Positions 30,252 through 40,029 are shown, counted from the stretch's first letter. The stretch is 64,000 nt of DNA from Paludibacter sp. (GCA_019163375.1 JAFLKK010000022.1:105893-169892); one strand, 5' to 3'. The notes: generated by a model from the letters alone, not told the origin. A program made the numbers and translations.

Positions 30252-30728
30252 ATGACCCCTATCTCAATATTATTTGTTTGCTTAGGCAATATTTGTCGCT
30301 CACCAATGGCTGAAGGCGTTTTCCTTTCGATACTTGAGCGCAAAGGACAATCATCCGATTTCATCATTGATTCTGCAGGTACACTTGGAGCTCATATAGG
30401 TGAACTGGCCGACAGAAGAATGCGCTTTTTTGCCGAAAAACGAGGCTACACGCTGACGCACCGATCGAGAAAGTTTACCAGGGCTGATTTTGGTAAATTT
30501 GACTGGATAATTGTTATGGATGACAGGAATTTCGATGACGTAAAATCGATGGCTATGACCAGTGAAGAAGTCTCAAAAATTCATCGCATGGTAGATTTCT
30601 GTCACAAATCAGATGCTACCTACGTTCCAGACCCCTATTATGGTGGCGATCAGGGCTTCGAAAATGTGATTGACTTATTGGAAGATGCGTGCGAAGGGCT
30701 ATTTTCAGAGGTAAGAGGCAAGAAGTAA
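30252..30728 (+). CDS. Low-molecular-weight protein-tyrosine phosphatase
   Basis: The 158-residue enzyme has the signature VCLGNICRSPMAEG (nucleophile Cys with CX5RS), general-acid Asp in VPDPYYGG and GFENVIDLLEDAC near the end. The last few codons (EVRGKK, stop 30726-30728) are formed by a short tandem repeat that begins at 30711, so the original C-terminus has probably been altered. Cytoplasmic; substrates unknown. Confidence 0.93.
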   Translation: MTPISILFVCLGNICRSPMAEGVFLSILERKGQSSDFIIDSAGTLGAHIGELADRRMRFFAEKRGYTLTHRSRKFTRADFGKFDWIIVMDDRNFDDVKSMAMTSEEVSKIHRMVDFCHKSDATYVPDPYYGGDQGFENVIDLLEDACEGLFSEVRGKK

Positions 30729-30738
30729 GAGGCAAGAA
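30711..30738 (+). repeat. Two 14-bp tandem repeats at the phosphatase gene end
   Basis: GTAAGAGGCAAGAA occurs twice without gap (30711-30724 and 30725-30738). A related purine-rich string lies at 4800-4830. Confidence 0.75.
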
Positions 30739-30760
30739 CAATTTCTCAACAACCAAATCA

Positions 30761-31117
30761 TCAATCACTAGTAAGAGGAAAGTTTCTAAAATCCCAGTTG
30801 TAAGGTCGATTGAAGTACTCGTACGACAATTGATTGGCAGAATATTCCGTCCATGTGTGCATGTGGATATGACTTTCCCTTTTCTTGCTAAGAAATGCAC
30901 TTCGTAAACTGGCAGGAGCAATTTTGAACCAAAAATAAAAAAAACCGTTTTGCCTGAATTGCAACATGTGCCCAAACTCATGACGCAGCAAATCTATATT
31001 TTGAGAATGTTTCTTGCCTACAAAAATCCCCACTCCGGGAATTGTCACTGCCGCTCCCCGATTAAATGATTTAATATTGATTATAAAAACAGTTACTCCT
31101 TCAAATTTAGTTTTCAT
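30761..31117 (-). CDS. Small protein with HEFGH metalloprotease-like motif
   Basis: Start at ATG 31117 (MKTKFEGVTVFIINIKSFNR), 118 residues; an ATG at 31138 is an alternative. The sequence contains LLRHEFGHMLQFRQNGFFYF, a zinc-binding HExxH-type helix, and a third possible ligand region in HIHMHTWTEYSANQLSYEYF, where the Glu lies far downstream as in gluzincin-like proteins. It is too short for a classical protease, has no signal peptide and no assigned family. It is convergent with the phosphatase gene (32 nt gap) and lies just downstream of aroE on the same strand. Confidence 0.65.
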   Translation of the reverse strand: MKTKFEGVTVFIINIKSFNRGAAVTIPGVGIFVGKKHSQNIDLLRHEFGHMLQFRQNGFFYFWFKIAPASLRSAFLSKKRESHIHMHTWTEYSANQLSYEYFNRPYNWDFRNFPLTSD

Positions 31118-31159
31118 CGTTTCATAGTTACAGGACAATAAAATCGAGCTTTCAAAATG

Positions 31160-31897
31160 CTATTCTTCCCAAATTTTCCAAGCTGCTTGCGCCTGTCCGA
31201 TAAGCATACCTTCGCCATTCAACACCTGAGCACCTTGCTCCTGCCCTTTTTGAAGGAATAAAGTAAGTGGGGGATTGTATACCGCATCGAAAAGCAAATG
31301 ATCTGAACCTAGAAACTGATAAGGAATATCCGGACATTCGTCTACATGCGGGAATGTACCAACAGGCGAAGCATTCACTATTACGAGATACTCGGCCATA
31401 ACATCTTTTGTCAGCTGACCATAAGTCAGCGCCCCATTCTTTGCCGTACGCGACACAAAAGTGGTGGTAATCCCCAGTTTTCGAAGCGTATAATCTATGG
31501 CTTTAGAAGCACCACCTGTACCCAAAACAAGTGCTTTTTTATGACAATCCTTCAACAACGGACTGATCGAATTTTCAAATCCAATGGCATCCGAGTTATA
31601 TCCTTTCAAGCGCAATCCACCTTCTTTTCGAATAAACTTGATGACATTCACAGCACCAATTTGGGCAGCTGTCTCGTCAAGTTCGTCGAGCAAAGGAATT
31701 ACTTGCTGTTTGTATGGAATAGTGACATTCAAGCCACAGAGTTGTGGTTTTTCTTTGAGATCCAATAATTCCGATACATTTTGTAATTCATACAAATCGT
31801 ATTGAGCATCAATATTTTCCGTTTCGAATTTAGTGCTAAAGAATTTTTTAGAAAAAGAATGCCCCAGCGGTAAACCTATCAAACCAAACTGTTTCAT
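31160..31897 (-). CDS. aroE: Shikimate dehydrogenase
   Basis: The 245-residue enzyme reduces 3-dehydroshikimate with NADPH. Motifs: GLIGLPLGHSFSKKFF, NVTIPYKQQVIPLLDELDET (catalytic Lys), AVNVIK, GTGGASKAIDYTL (nucleotide loop) and GEGMLIGQAQAAWKIW. It overlaps the DedA gene by 4 nt. aroA is elsewhere at 17,489. Confidence 0.95.
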   Translation of the reverse strand: MKQFGLIGLPLGHSFSKKFFSTKFETENIDAQYDLYELQNVSELLDLKEKPQLCGLNVTIPYKQQVIPLLDELDETAAQIGAVNVIKFIRKEGGLRLKGYNSDAIGFENSISPLLKDCHKKALVLGTGGASKAIDYTLRKLGITTTFVSRTAKNGALTYGQLTKDVMAEYLVIVNASPVGTFPHVDECPDIPYQFLGSDHLLFDAVYNPPLTLFLQKGQEQGAQVLNGEGMLIGQAQAAWKIWEE

Positions 31898-32628
31898 TTT
31901 GACGCCTGATTATTTTTTTTACGTACGCTTTTAGCAATCAGCCAGATCAACAACACTACACCAATGCCTACAAATACGTACGACAATTCATGGCTGTATT
32001 TATCAATCATATCGCGATTCGAACCGGCCAGATAACCCAACAATGCAAGTACAATATTCCAAAGACCGGCACCTAAAAAAGTATACAACAAAAAGCTGAA
32101 GTAATTCATCTTTGCCAACCCGGCCGGAATGGAGATAAGGTGACGAACCACAGGTATCAGTCGACCGATAAAAGTGGATGTCTTTCCGTGATCATTGAAG
32201 AACTTCTCGCTTTTTTTAATCTTTTCGCTACTCAACATCAACAACTTACCAAATTTACTGTCGGCAAATTTATAAATAACCATACGTCCCAACCACATCG
32301 CCATGATATAATTAAACGACGCACCAATCATTGCACCTAATGTACCGAAAAATATAATCCAAAATATACTTAAGTCGCTTTTTGGATCCATAGCTACATA
32401 TACAGCCGGTGGAATTACCATTTCCGAAGGTACAGGAAGAATGGAACTCTCAGCTGCCATTAGAACCGTAATACTAAAATAGTTGGTATTTAATTTGTAC
32501 CATTCTTCAATATGTTGAATAAAGCTCAAAGAATCGGTAGATGCAGGAACCGTTTCGGTAGTCGGAGTTGCATGTGCGCCAAAGCTTACAAAAAACAAGG
32601 CGGCAATGAAAAGGAATTTTTTAATCAT
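31894..32628 (-). CDS. DedA/SNARE-associated family membrane protein
   Basis: A signal-like N-terminus (MIKKFLFIAALFFVSFGAHA) precedes a DedA core with FGTLGAMIGASFNYIMAMWL, GKTSTFIGRLIPVVRHLISI and PAGLAKMNYFSFLLYTFLGA, followed by a last helix and basic tail. DedA proteins are inner-membrane transporters involved in recycling undecaprenyl phosphate or phospholipids. Length 244 residues is normal with the leader. The start of aroE overlaps its end by 4 nt. Confidence 0.9.
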   Translation of the reverse strand: MIKKFLFIAALFFVSFGAHATPTTETVPASTDSLSFIQHIEEWYKLNTNYFSITVLMAAESSILPVPSEMVIPPAVYVAMDPKSDLSIFWIIFFGTLGAMIGASFNYIMAMWLGRMVIYKFADSKFGKLLMLSSEKIKKSEKFFNDHGKTSTFIGRLIPVVRHLISIPAGLAKMNYFSFLLYTFLGAGLWNIVLALLGYLAGSNRDMIDKYSHELSYVFVGIGVVLLIWLIAKSVRKKNNQASK

Positions 32629-32719
32629 AAAAGAAGTAAACAGTTACAAGTCAGACATCAGAAGTTATCTAAAACAACACATCAACAACGGACTTGAACA
32701 ATAAATAAAACAATTTTAA

Positions 32720-34099
32720 TTATTTGTCTAAAAGCAATTTATCAATTGCTTCGGGGCATAGTTCTAAAAATAAATCGGCCGATTGATCGTTTTCATCAAC
32801 CGCTTTTTTCAGATACGGAATTGCTTCCAACACCATATCCATTTTAAAATACACAACACCAATAAACAAATTTATATATTCGAGCGTACCATCAAGTGCC
32901 TGCGCATCTATATAATAGCGTAAGGCCGATTCGTAATCATATTTTTCAAGATAAATATTGGCAATGGCCATCAAAGTATCAGGCTGATCAATGTCCAGCG
33001 CTACTGACTTCAAATAGGCTTCTAATGCCTCTTCGGTTTCGTCCAACCCAATTAAAGCTTCAGCCAGATACACCCACGCATCAGCCGCATCCGGGTCGAT
33101 AGCCAGTGCTTGTTCGATATAATCTTTGCTTTCTACGAATTTCTCGAGTTCCAACAAGCAAATCCCTATACCCGTAAGCGCATCGTAATTATTCGGATGA
33201 ACACTTAGCGACTGTTTATAGGAGACAATTGATTCATCGTAACGCTCCATTTTTTCGAGACATTCGGCAATAAAAATTTCCGTTTCCCACAAATTGGAAG
33301 TCATTCGTTTATAATCCGTATAGCATTCAATGGCTTGTTCGAACTGGTCGAGTTGAAAATGAACGTGTCCCTTTTGCAAACAGGTAAGCGAGTCATTTTC
33401 ATCAATAGTAAGTGCAAATTCATACGCTTCCAGAGCTTTATGAAAATCCTGAAGGGCAAAATAAATCTGTCCCAGATTGAACCAGGCTTCGTCGGTATAC
33501 GAATCGATGTCGATAATTCGGTTGTAAGTAACAATTGCTTTTTCGTAATCACTATTTTGTTCATAACAAAAAGCAAGTTCAAAAAGGAGGTCGATATTTT
33601 TAGGATTTACAGCATCTCCTTTTTCGAGCATCAACAATGCTTTTGCATAGTTGGCTTTACTCAAAAAAATAAAGGCAATATCCAGACAAACATTATCGAT
33701 ATCTGAATTTTCCTGCGTAATTATATCAGCAATCAACAGGTCAGCTTCATGAAAACGCTCCATTTTCGCCAGGACTTCCACTTTCAGTAGCAGCACCTCA
33801 TAATCAGTGGTTTCGGTTAGCGAGTCGAGAATTCGAAGTGCTTTAGTCTCATCACCGGTAGCCAAATAGGTTTTGGCGCGTTTGGCTTTTAGAACATTGC
33901 TATTGGGGTGCAATTTAAATCCAAATTCCAGCGCTTTTGCAGAATCTTTGGTCCTACCGCGTCGGAGGTAATATTCCACTATGCTTCCTAGTTCTTCGAC
34001 GTCGAAATAGCCGTTGGCAGATCCGGCAAGGTACTGCTCATACTTTTTTACAAGGTCGCTGGATTCATCATCCACTGAATAAGACAATTTTCGGCTCAT
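32720..34099 (-). CDS. Tetratricopeptide-repeat protein
   Basis: The start at ATG 34099 (MSRKLSYSVDDESSDLVKKY) is preferred; an in-frame ATG at 34120 adds seven residues. About ten TPR units are visible across 459 residues (for example ALDLLEKGD-type, AWFNLGQIYFALQDFHKALE, YDALTGIGICLLELEKFVES). No signal peptide, so cytoplasmic and likely a scaffold. It precedes dedA by 91 nt. Function unknown. Confidence 0.85.
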   Translation of the reverse strand: MSRKLSYSVDDESSDLVKKYEQYLAGSANGYFDVEELGSIVEYYLRRGRTKDSAKALEFGFKLHPNSNVLKAKRAKTYLATGDETKALRILDSLTETTDYEVLLLKVEVLAKMERFHEADLLIADIITQENSDIDNVCLDIAFIFLSKANYAKALLMLEKGDAVNPKNIDLLFELAFCYEQNSDYEKAIVTYNRIIDIDSYTDEAWFNLGQIYFALQDFHKALEAYEFALTIDENDSLTCLQKGHVHFQLDQFEQAIECYTDYKRMTSNLWETEIFIAECLEKMERYDESIVSYKQSLSVHPNNYDALTGIGICLLELEKFVESKDYIEQALAIDPDAADAWVYLAEALIGLDETEEALEAYLKSVALDIDQPDTLMAIANIYLEKYDYESALRYYIDAQALDGTLEYINLFIGVVYFKMDMVLEAIPYLKKAVDENDQSADLFLELCPEAIDKLLLDK

Positions 34100-34378
34100 G
34101 GGCTTCAGTATTTTTTGCAAAAATAATACTTTAAATGCAATTAAATAAACTGCTTACGCAAAAGTTATGAACAAAGCTACACACATTAACTAATTTTATA
34201 TATACCAACATTACTTTTTTGACGTTTAGGCATAGTGTTTGGTGCAAACCTCAAACCCCAAAGAACGGATCAGAAACAGCGTCATTGGGGAATTGTCTGC
34301 CATCGCATTTTCAAACAATCAAATTTTCAATTTTTCATTGTATCTTTGTAAGAATTAAACATCACGAATCGGTTTGTT

Positions 34379-34906
34379 ATGCATTTTTCCGAATTATTCA
34401 CACACTGCCCTGCATGTGGCTCAGACAAATTTGTACAAAACAACGAAAAATCAAAACGTTGCGAATCGTGCGGATTTGTTTTTTACATAAATCCATCGGC
34501 AGCAGTTGCAGCATTTATTCTCAACGAGGCTGGAGATTTATTGGTGTGCAAACGGGGCAAAGAACCCGAAAAAGGGACATGGGATTTACCCGGTGGATTC
34601 GTAGATGGAAATGAAACGGCCGAAGGTGCCCTTATACGGGAAATCAACGAAGAGTTGCAAGCCAAAGTAATGGATTATAACTATATTTTCTCACTGCCGA
34701 ATCTATACGAGTACAGTGGAATGACAATTCCTACATTGGATTTATTTTTTACATGTACGATTGCCGATGAAAGCCAACTGACTCCATCGGATGATGTTGC
34801 AGATTGTTTCTTCGTTCCATTAAAGGATGTAAAAACAGAACATTTCGGACTAAAATCGATACAAAAAGGAGTTGGAATGTTTCTAAAAAGCAATACCAAT
34901 TTCTAA
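34379..34906 (+). CDS. NUDIX hydrolase with zinc ribbon
   Basis: The 175-residue protein has an N-terminal zinc ribbon (CPACGSDKFVQ and CESCGF, four Cys) followed by the Nudix box GGFVDGNETAEGALIREINE with EEL. The order fits NudC-like or ADP-ribose pyrophosphatase-type enzymes; the substrate is probably a nucleoside diphosphate derivative. The final Gly of the box is replaced (REINEELQ). A -7 box TATCTTTG is at 34341-34348. Confidence 0.88.
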   Translation: MHFSELFTHCPACGSDKFVQNNEKSKRCESCGFVFYINPSAAVAAFILNEAGDLLVCKRGKEPEKGTWDLPGGFVDGNETAEGALIREINEELQAKVMDYNYIFSLPNLYEYSGMTIPTLDLFFTCTIADESQLTPSDDVADCFFVPLKDVKTEHFGLKSIQKGVGMFLKSNTNF

Positions 34907-34986
34907 AATTAGGATAAGAAGTACGTTACGGGACGCACCATAACTACGTCTATACAGAGAACTAAAATTATGAATTTATTCAAAAT

Positions 34987-37900
34987 ATGATGAAAAAAAT
35001 AATTGTTTTACACCTGCTTTTGATAAGTTTTGCCAGTACAATGTTCGGGCAGCACACACTTATTTACACCAACTCCGACGTCCTGTTCAATCAGGGAAAA
35101 GAACTTTTCACGCAACATAAATTTGCGGCTTCGTACCGTAGTTTCGAAGCGTTTTTAAAAGAAACCAAGCCCACTCAGGCGGGTCAAATTCAGGAAGCTG
35201 AGTTTTATATGTCGGCCGATGCGTTTGAACTTCGACAAGAAGATGCGAAAGTTCGTCTACAAAATTATTTATCAAAATACCCTTACACTCCCTTTTTCGA
35301 CAGAACGAATGCCATGTTGGGAATTTTGTTTTACGAAGCAAAGGATTATAAAAATGCGTTGAGTCATTTCAGATCGGTTGACGAAAATCATTTGGGAAAC
35401 CGGGAACGGGTCGATTTTTTGTTTAGCAAAGGCTACTCGTGTCTACAAACCGGCGACAACACACAGGCTCGTGACATTTTCAAGCAATTGAAAGTGATGA
35501 AAACGCGTTACGATCTTTCGGCAAGCTACTACTATGCTTATGCCGAATACACGTTGAAAAATTATGATGTAGCCCTCCCTGAATTTATAAAAATTGAGAA
35601 CAACCCTGAATATAAAAACATTGTTCCCTATTACATCATACAAATATATTACGCTCAAAAAGAATACGATAAACTGAGCAGTCGTGCCGAGTTATTATTG
35701 AAAAATAATCCCGAAAATAAAAACAATGCTGAGATATACCGTATCATGGGTGAGATTGCCTATCGCAAAAAAGACTATGCCAAAGCTATAGCTTATTTAA
35801 AAAGCTACGAAAAGGTGTACCCGAAAGTATTGCGTAATGATATGTATTTATTGGGATTATCGTACTTTCAATTAAAAGATTATCCTAATGCCATCCAATA
35901 TCTTTCGAAAGTAACCACTGCGAAAGACGAAATGACTGAGAATGCTTATTTGCATTTAGGAAATTCATATATAAAAACCAAAAATATAAATAATGCCCGA
36001 CTGGCCTACGAAGCGGCACTACGAACTAAATTCAATAGCACCGTGCGCGAAGAATCCATGTTCAACTACGCACTGACTACGTACGAATCGAACACCGGAT
36101 TTGGGGAGTCTATCTCTGCTTTTGAGCAATTCCTCACCGAATTTCCAAACTCAAAATACAGAGACAAAGCTTATGATTATTTATCATCGGTATACCTTAC
36201 CACCAAAAACTACGAAGCAGCCTATCAATCCATATCAAAAATCACCAATCCAACGGCTAGCTTATTAGAAACCAAGCAATATCTTTTATATCAAATAGGT
36301 ACAGAAGCATTTACACTAAACAACTACGAAAAAGCGATTGATGCGTTTACCCTTTCATTGCAAAGTTCATCCACAGGAAAGTACTCTGCCGAGAGTTATT
36401 TCTGGCGCGCCGAGAGTTATTTCCGAACCAAACAATCGACTGAAAGCATCAAAGATCTGAAGGCTTTCTTTGCAAATTCTTATTCAAAATCGAGCATCAA
36501 TAAAACCACTGCCAATTACTCATTGGCTTACGGTTATTTTTCGCAAAAAAATTACAGCGAAGCGTTGAACTGGTTCTTGCGATACCTCGATGCGGAAAAC
36601 AACGCCGGAAACCCAACTTATCCGGATGCGTTGAACCGTGTTGGCGACTGCTACTTTTACAACAGAGATTTCAGTAAGGCAGAAACCTACTACAACAAAG
36701 CAGTTTCAATTAGTCCAAACACCGGCGACTATGCCATGTTTCAGGCTGCGTATGTTGCCGGATTGCAAAAAAGTTACAGTACAAAGGTCATGAAGTTGGA
36801 AAAACTTCTCAGTACGTATCCAAAATCGGAATATACCGACAACGCTCTGTACGAAATGGGACGAGCCTATCTATTGATGGATAACGACTCGAAAGCAATT
36901 GCCACTTACCAACGATTGCTGAGCAAGCAACCCAACAGCGCATTGGCTCGAAAAGCTTCACTCGAAATAGGGATGATTTACTTCAATCAAAATAATTACG
37001 ACCAGGCCATCACGGCTTACAAAAACGTTATATTCAAATATCCCGGCAGCGAAGAATCGTACACAGCACTTGAAAGTCTGGAAACGGTGTACATCGAGAT
37101 AAACGATGTGCCGGCATACCTTGCCTATACAAAAACATTGGGTCGCACCATCAGAACCACAACGGCCAGTCGCGAAGATTCTATATCTTATATCGCTTCC
37201 GAAAAACAATATATCAGCGGAAAATACTCGCAAGCTATTGGCGGACTACGCACCTATTTGAATAAATTCTGTCCGGGCGGACGTTATTGTTCTATCGGTC
37301 AATATTATATGGCGGACAGTTATTACAGAACGGGCGACAAAGACAATGCTCTGACGGCTTATGATGCCTTGTTGAAAATCACAGGAAATCAATATGCCGA
37401 AGAAGCCAGCATACGATGTGCCGAAATTACTTTCGACAAAAAGGATTATGCAGCTGCATTAAATTATTTTAAACAACTGCAAACGCTTGCCCAAACCACC
37501 GAAAACAAAAACATAGGCCGACTGGGCGTATTGCGTTGCAGCTACTTCCTTAACGACCATCAAACAACCATCACAATCGTAAATGAAATAATGGCCGACC
37601 CGCTTTCCAACGAAGAATTGAAAGCAGAAGCACGTTTTAATCGAGCCAAAGCCTATCTGGCACTTGGACAATCGGCACAAGCTATTTCGGACTTAAAACT
37701 GATAAGTGCCGACACAAGAACTGCTAGAGGAGCGGAGTCGAAATATTTATTGGCCAATGTTTACTTCGAACAAAACAAAATGACGGATGCCGAAAACGAA
37801 GTCCTTGATTTCTCGAAAAAGAACACACCGCATCAGTTTTGGTTAGCCCGAAGTTTTGTGCTTCTATCTGACGTTTATATCAAAAACGGTGATGATTTTC

Positions 37901-38022
37901 AGGCTAAACAATACCTTTTGAGTTTGCAAAAGAACTACAAAGCAGCCGATGAGATTCAAACCCTGATAAGCGACAGACTGAATGCTATAAGCCTGCGTGA
38001 AAAAAACACGGTTATCAACTAA
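34987..38022 (+). CDS. Large periplasmic TPR protein (1,011 residues)
   Basis: A signal peptide (MMKKIIVLHLLLISFASTMF, cleavage near FGQHT) is followed by more than fifteen TPR units spread over the whole length (for example YKNALSHFRSVDENHLGNRE, AKAIAYLKSYEKVYPKVLRN, YDQAITAYKNVIFKYPGSEE). No enzymatic domain is seen. It is followed after 47 nt by an outer-membrane barrel gene, so the pair may form an envelope complex. ATG at 34990 would be an alternative start. Related proteins in Bacteroidales are described only as TPR proteins. Confidence 0.85.
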   Translation: MMKKIIVLHLLLISFASTMFGQHTLIYTNSDVLFNQGKELFTQHKFAASYRSFEAFLKETKPTQAGQIQEAEFYMSADAFELRQEDAKVRLQNYLSKYPYTPFFDRTNAMLGILFYEAKDYKNALSHFRSVDENHLGNRERVDFLFSKGYSCLQTGDNTQARDIFKQLKVMKTRYDLSASYYYAYAEYTLKNYDVALPEFIKIENNPEYKNIVPYYIIQIYYAQKEYDKLSSRAELLLKNNPENKNNAEIYRIMGEIAYRKKDYAKAIAYLKSYEKVYPKVLRNDMYLLGLSYFQLKDYPNAIQYLSKVTTAKDEMTENAYLHLGNSYIKTKNINNARLAYEAALRTKFNSTVREESMFNYALTTYESNTGFGESISAFEQFLTEFPNSKYRDKAYDYLSSVYLTTKNYEAAYQSISKITNPTASLLETKQYLLYQIGTEAFTLNNYEKAIDAFTLSLQSSSTGKYSAESYFWRAESYFRTKQSTESIKDLKAFFANSYSKSSINKTTANYSLAYGYFSQKNYSEALNWFLRYLDAENNAGNPTYPDALNRVGDCYFYNRDFSKAETYYNKAVSISPNTGDYAMFQAAYVAGLQKSYSTKVMKLEKLLSTYPKSEYTDNALYEMGRAYLLMDNDSKAIATYQRLLSKQPNSALARKASLEIGMIYFNQNNYDQAITAYKNVIFKYPGSEESYTALESLETVYIEINDVPAYLAYTKTLGRTIRTTTASREDSISYIASEKQYISGKYSQAIGGLRTYLNKFCPGGRYCSIGQYYMADSYYRTGDKDNALTAYDALLKITGNQYAEEASIRCAEITFDKKDYAAALNYFKQLQTLAQTTENKNIGRLGVLRCSYFLNDHQTTITIVNEIMADPLSNEELKAEARFNRAKAYLALGQSAQAISDLKLISADTRTARGAESKYLLANVYFEQNKMTDAENEVLDFSKKNTPHQFWLARSFVLLSDVYIKNGDDFQAKQYLLSLQKNYKAADEIQTLISDRLNAISLREKNTVIN

Positions 38023-38069
38023 TGTATTTTTCAAGAATTTACAATTACTAATGCACAATTATCAATTAG

Positions 38070-39857
38070 ATGAAAACATCAAACTTTATATTGTCAATCA
38101 TATTGTTAGCTTTTGGCACAATTGCTAAAGCGGAAAAAAAGGACAGCATAGTCGACCGAAACATAACTGTGGAACGCGAGTACAAACCGCTGATTCAGGA
38201 TGCCGGAAAAATAAACACTTCGCCCAAAATGATAGAGCCAAGTGTTGAAAAAACCACGCCCAGATACTCTGATTTCAATTTACCTTTAAATGCTGATTTC
38301 AACATTCATACCTTACCATCGGCTGAATTGCAACTTGAAAAAAGGAGAATTTCGAAAGGTGGATTTGCTCGTTTAGGACTCGGAAACTATTTAAACACCT
38401 TGGCCGATTTTGCTTATCCGCTTATAAAAAAGACCGATACGCGTCTTGACTTTTCGTTGAACCACCTGGGTACTTTTGGCGGTAAAACACACTCTACCAC
38501 CAATGCAGCGTTGGCTTTCGACAAGTATTTTAAAACATTCAACCTGTATGCAGGACTGAATGCCGGACATGAATACTTCAAATATTACGGCAACAGCTTT
38601 AATGCCAATGGAAAAGCTATAGATATGGATAGTGTAGCGGCTAAACATCCGTCGAATCCATTGTTTAGTGAAAATCACCGCGAAGGGCTGGATCCTTTAC
38701 CCCGCCTAAAAAGATTGAACGACCTGGCCAATGATTCCACTTTTCAAACATTCTGGAGAGTAAACGCCTATGCCGGAATTCGTTCACTGCCACTTACCGA
38801 AGGAGTACAGTACAATGCTGAAATTCAATACAAAAGTTTTTCGGCGCACAACGGGATAAAAGAAAATCACTTTCGTACTTTGGGGCAAATAAACATGGGC
38901 TACAACGACAACCGTGTAGGGTTGGACATAGAACTTAACAACGTAACCTACAGCACGAAACAAGCCGACTATCTAAATTTTCACGATGCGTATGCTGTTT
39001 ATTCACTGAATCCATACTACAAAATTGAAACTGAAGATTTCAACGTTCGGCTTGGGGTCAGATCGAGCTTTACCTTTGCTCCCAGAAGCACAGCTGTTAA
39101 CCCATCGCTCGATGTAAATGCCGAGTGGAAAGCATTTCCGGAGTACTTATCGCTCTATGGGGGCGTAACCGGAGAGCAAGCGGTAAACACACAAAATAAG
39201 ATTTTTGACGAGAACCGATTTCTTTCACCGGACATCAGAGTAAAAGACACGTCTACTCCACTCGATTTCTTTGCAGGGCTTAAGCTGAAACCGGTATACA
39301 ATTTACTATTTGATGCGTATGTGGATTATCGCGCCATTGATAATCAGTATTTTTTTGTCAACAAAGAATATAACTTTTCACTTTTAAACAGTTCGACAAT
39401 AGCTAGCGAATATGCCACTTTGTATACCAACAAATTTGATGTTTTGTACAGCAAAGCCACCCATTTAAAAATTGGGATGCGTGCCAATTACAATATACGC
39501 CGCGTGGTAAATGTGGAACTTAAAGGAGCTTACAATGAGTGGAATGTAACAAGCGAACAATACGCATGGAACAAACCGAAATGGGAAGCCAACCTCAACA
39601 CCGACGTGTTTCTTACACACGATTTGAGTATTTCTGCCAATCTTTTTTATGAAGGTGAACGGTATGCAAAACTGGGCACAATGGCCATGCGCATGCGTCC
39701 AAAAGTAGACATCAACCTTGGAGCGTCATATTCTACCAACAGTTGGTTCACTGCTTTTGCAAAAATCAATAATCTGATCAATAATCCGTACGAGATGTAT
39801 TACGGCTATCAGGTGCAAGGCCTAAACGCATTGGTAGGTGTAGCATTTTCGTTTTAA
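38070..39857 (+). CDS. Outer-membrane beta-barrel protein paired with TPR protein
   Basis: The 595-residue protein has a signal peptide (MKTSNFILSIILLAFGTIAK) and a short N-terminal segment with DRNITVEREYKPLIQDAGKI, a conserved-looking periplasmic motif, then a TonB-receptor-like barrel without a plug domain (FARLGLGNYLNTLADFAYPL; VGVAFSF at the end). Because the plug is absent it is unlikely to be a true TonB-dependent transporter. Partner of the upstream TPR gene by position. Confidence 0.75.
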   Translation: MKTSNFILSIILLAFGTIAKAEKKDSIVDRNITVEREYKPLIQDAGKINTSPKMIEPSVEKTTPRYSDFNLPLNADFNIHTLPSAELQLEKRRISKGGFARLGLGNYLNTLADFAYPLIKKTDTRLDFSLNHLGTFGGKTHSTTNAALAFDKYFKTFNLYAGLNAGHEYFKYYGNSFNANGKAIDMDSVAAKHPSNPLFSENHREGLDPLPRLKRLNDLANDSTFQTFWRVNAYAGIRSLPLTEGVQYNAEIQYKSFSAHNGIKENHFRTLGQINMGYNDNRVGLDIELNNVTYSTKQADYLNFHDAYAVYSLNPYYKIETEDFNVRLGVRSSFTFAPRSTAVNPSLDVNAEWKAFPEYLSLYGGVTGEQAVNTQNKIFDENRFLSPDIRVKDTSTPLDFFAGLKLKPVYNLLFDAYVDYRAIDNQYFFVNKEYNFSLLNSSTIASEYATLYTNKFDVLYSKATHLKIGMRANYNIRRVVNVELKGAYNEWNVTSEQYAWNKPKWEANLNTDVFLTHDLSISANLFYEGERYAKLGTMAMRMRPKVDINLGASYSTNSWFTAFAKINNLINNPYEMYYGYQVQGLNALVGVAFSF

Positions 39858-39898
39858 TTACACACAATAAACAAACGCTGTCAGGTGTAAGCAAACTG

Positions 39899-39923
39899 AT
39901 AAGTTTGCAAACTTATACTTTTG
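39899..39923 (+). promoter_or_regulatory. Perfect palindrome abutting a -7-like box
   Basis: ATAAGTTTGCAAACTTAT (39899-39916) is an 18-nt perfect palindrome overlapping by one base TACTTTTG (39916-39923). A second inverted repeat, GCAAACT (39891-39897) and AGTTTGC (39902-39908), overlaps it. A strong hairpin terminator follows at 39933, so any transcript from here would be very short. Confidence 0.4.
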
Positions 39924-39932
39924 TGATTTCAG

Positions 39933-39972
39933 AAAACTCCCCTACCCTCCCCGGTTTGGGGAGTTTTTTTTT
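39933..39972 (+). terminator. Intrinsic terminator after TPR/barrel operon
   Basis: Arms AAAACTCCCC (39933-39942) and GGGGAGTTTT (39958-39967), followed by a run of T. Confidence 0.88.
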
Positions 39973-40021
39973 GCAAATAAACTAAAAACCATTCCCCTGC
40001 CTGAAACTAAATTATATTTAT

Positions 40022-40029
40022 TACATTTG
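40022..40029 (+). promoter_or_regulatory. Promoter -7 box of the S46 peptidase gene
   Basis: TACATTTG, 80 nt before the ATG at 40110; -33 element not clear. Confidence 0.5.
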
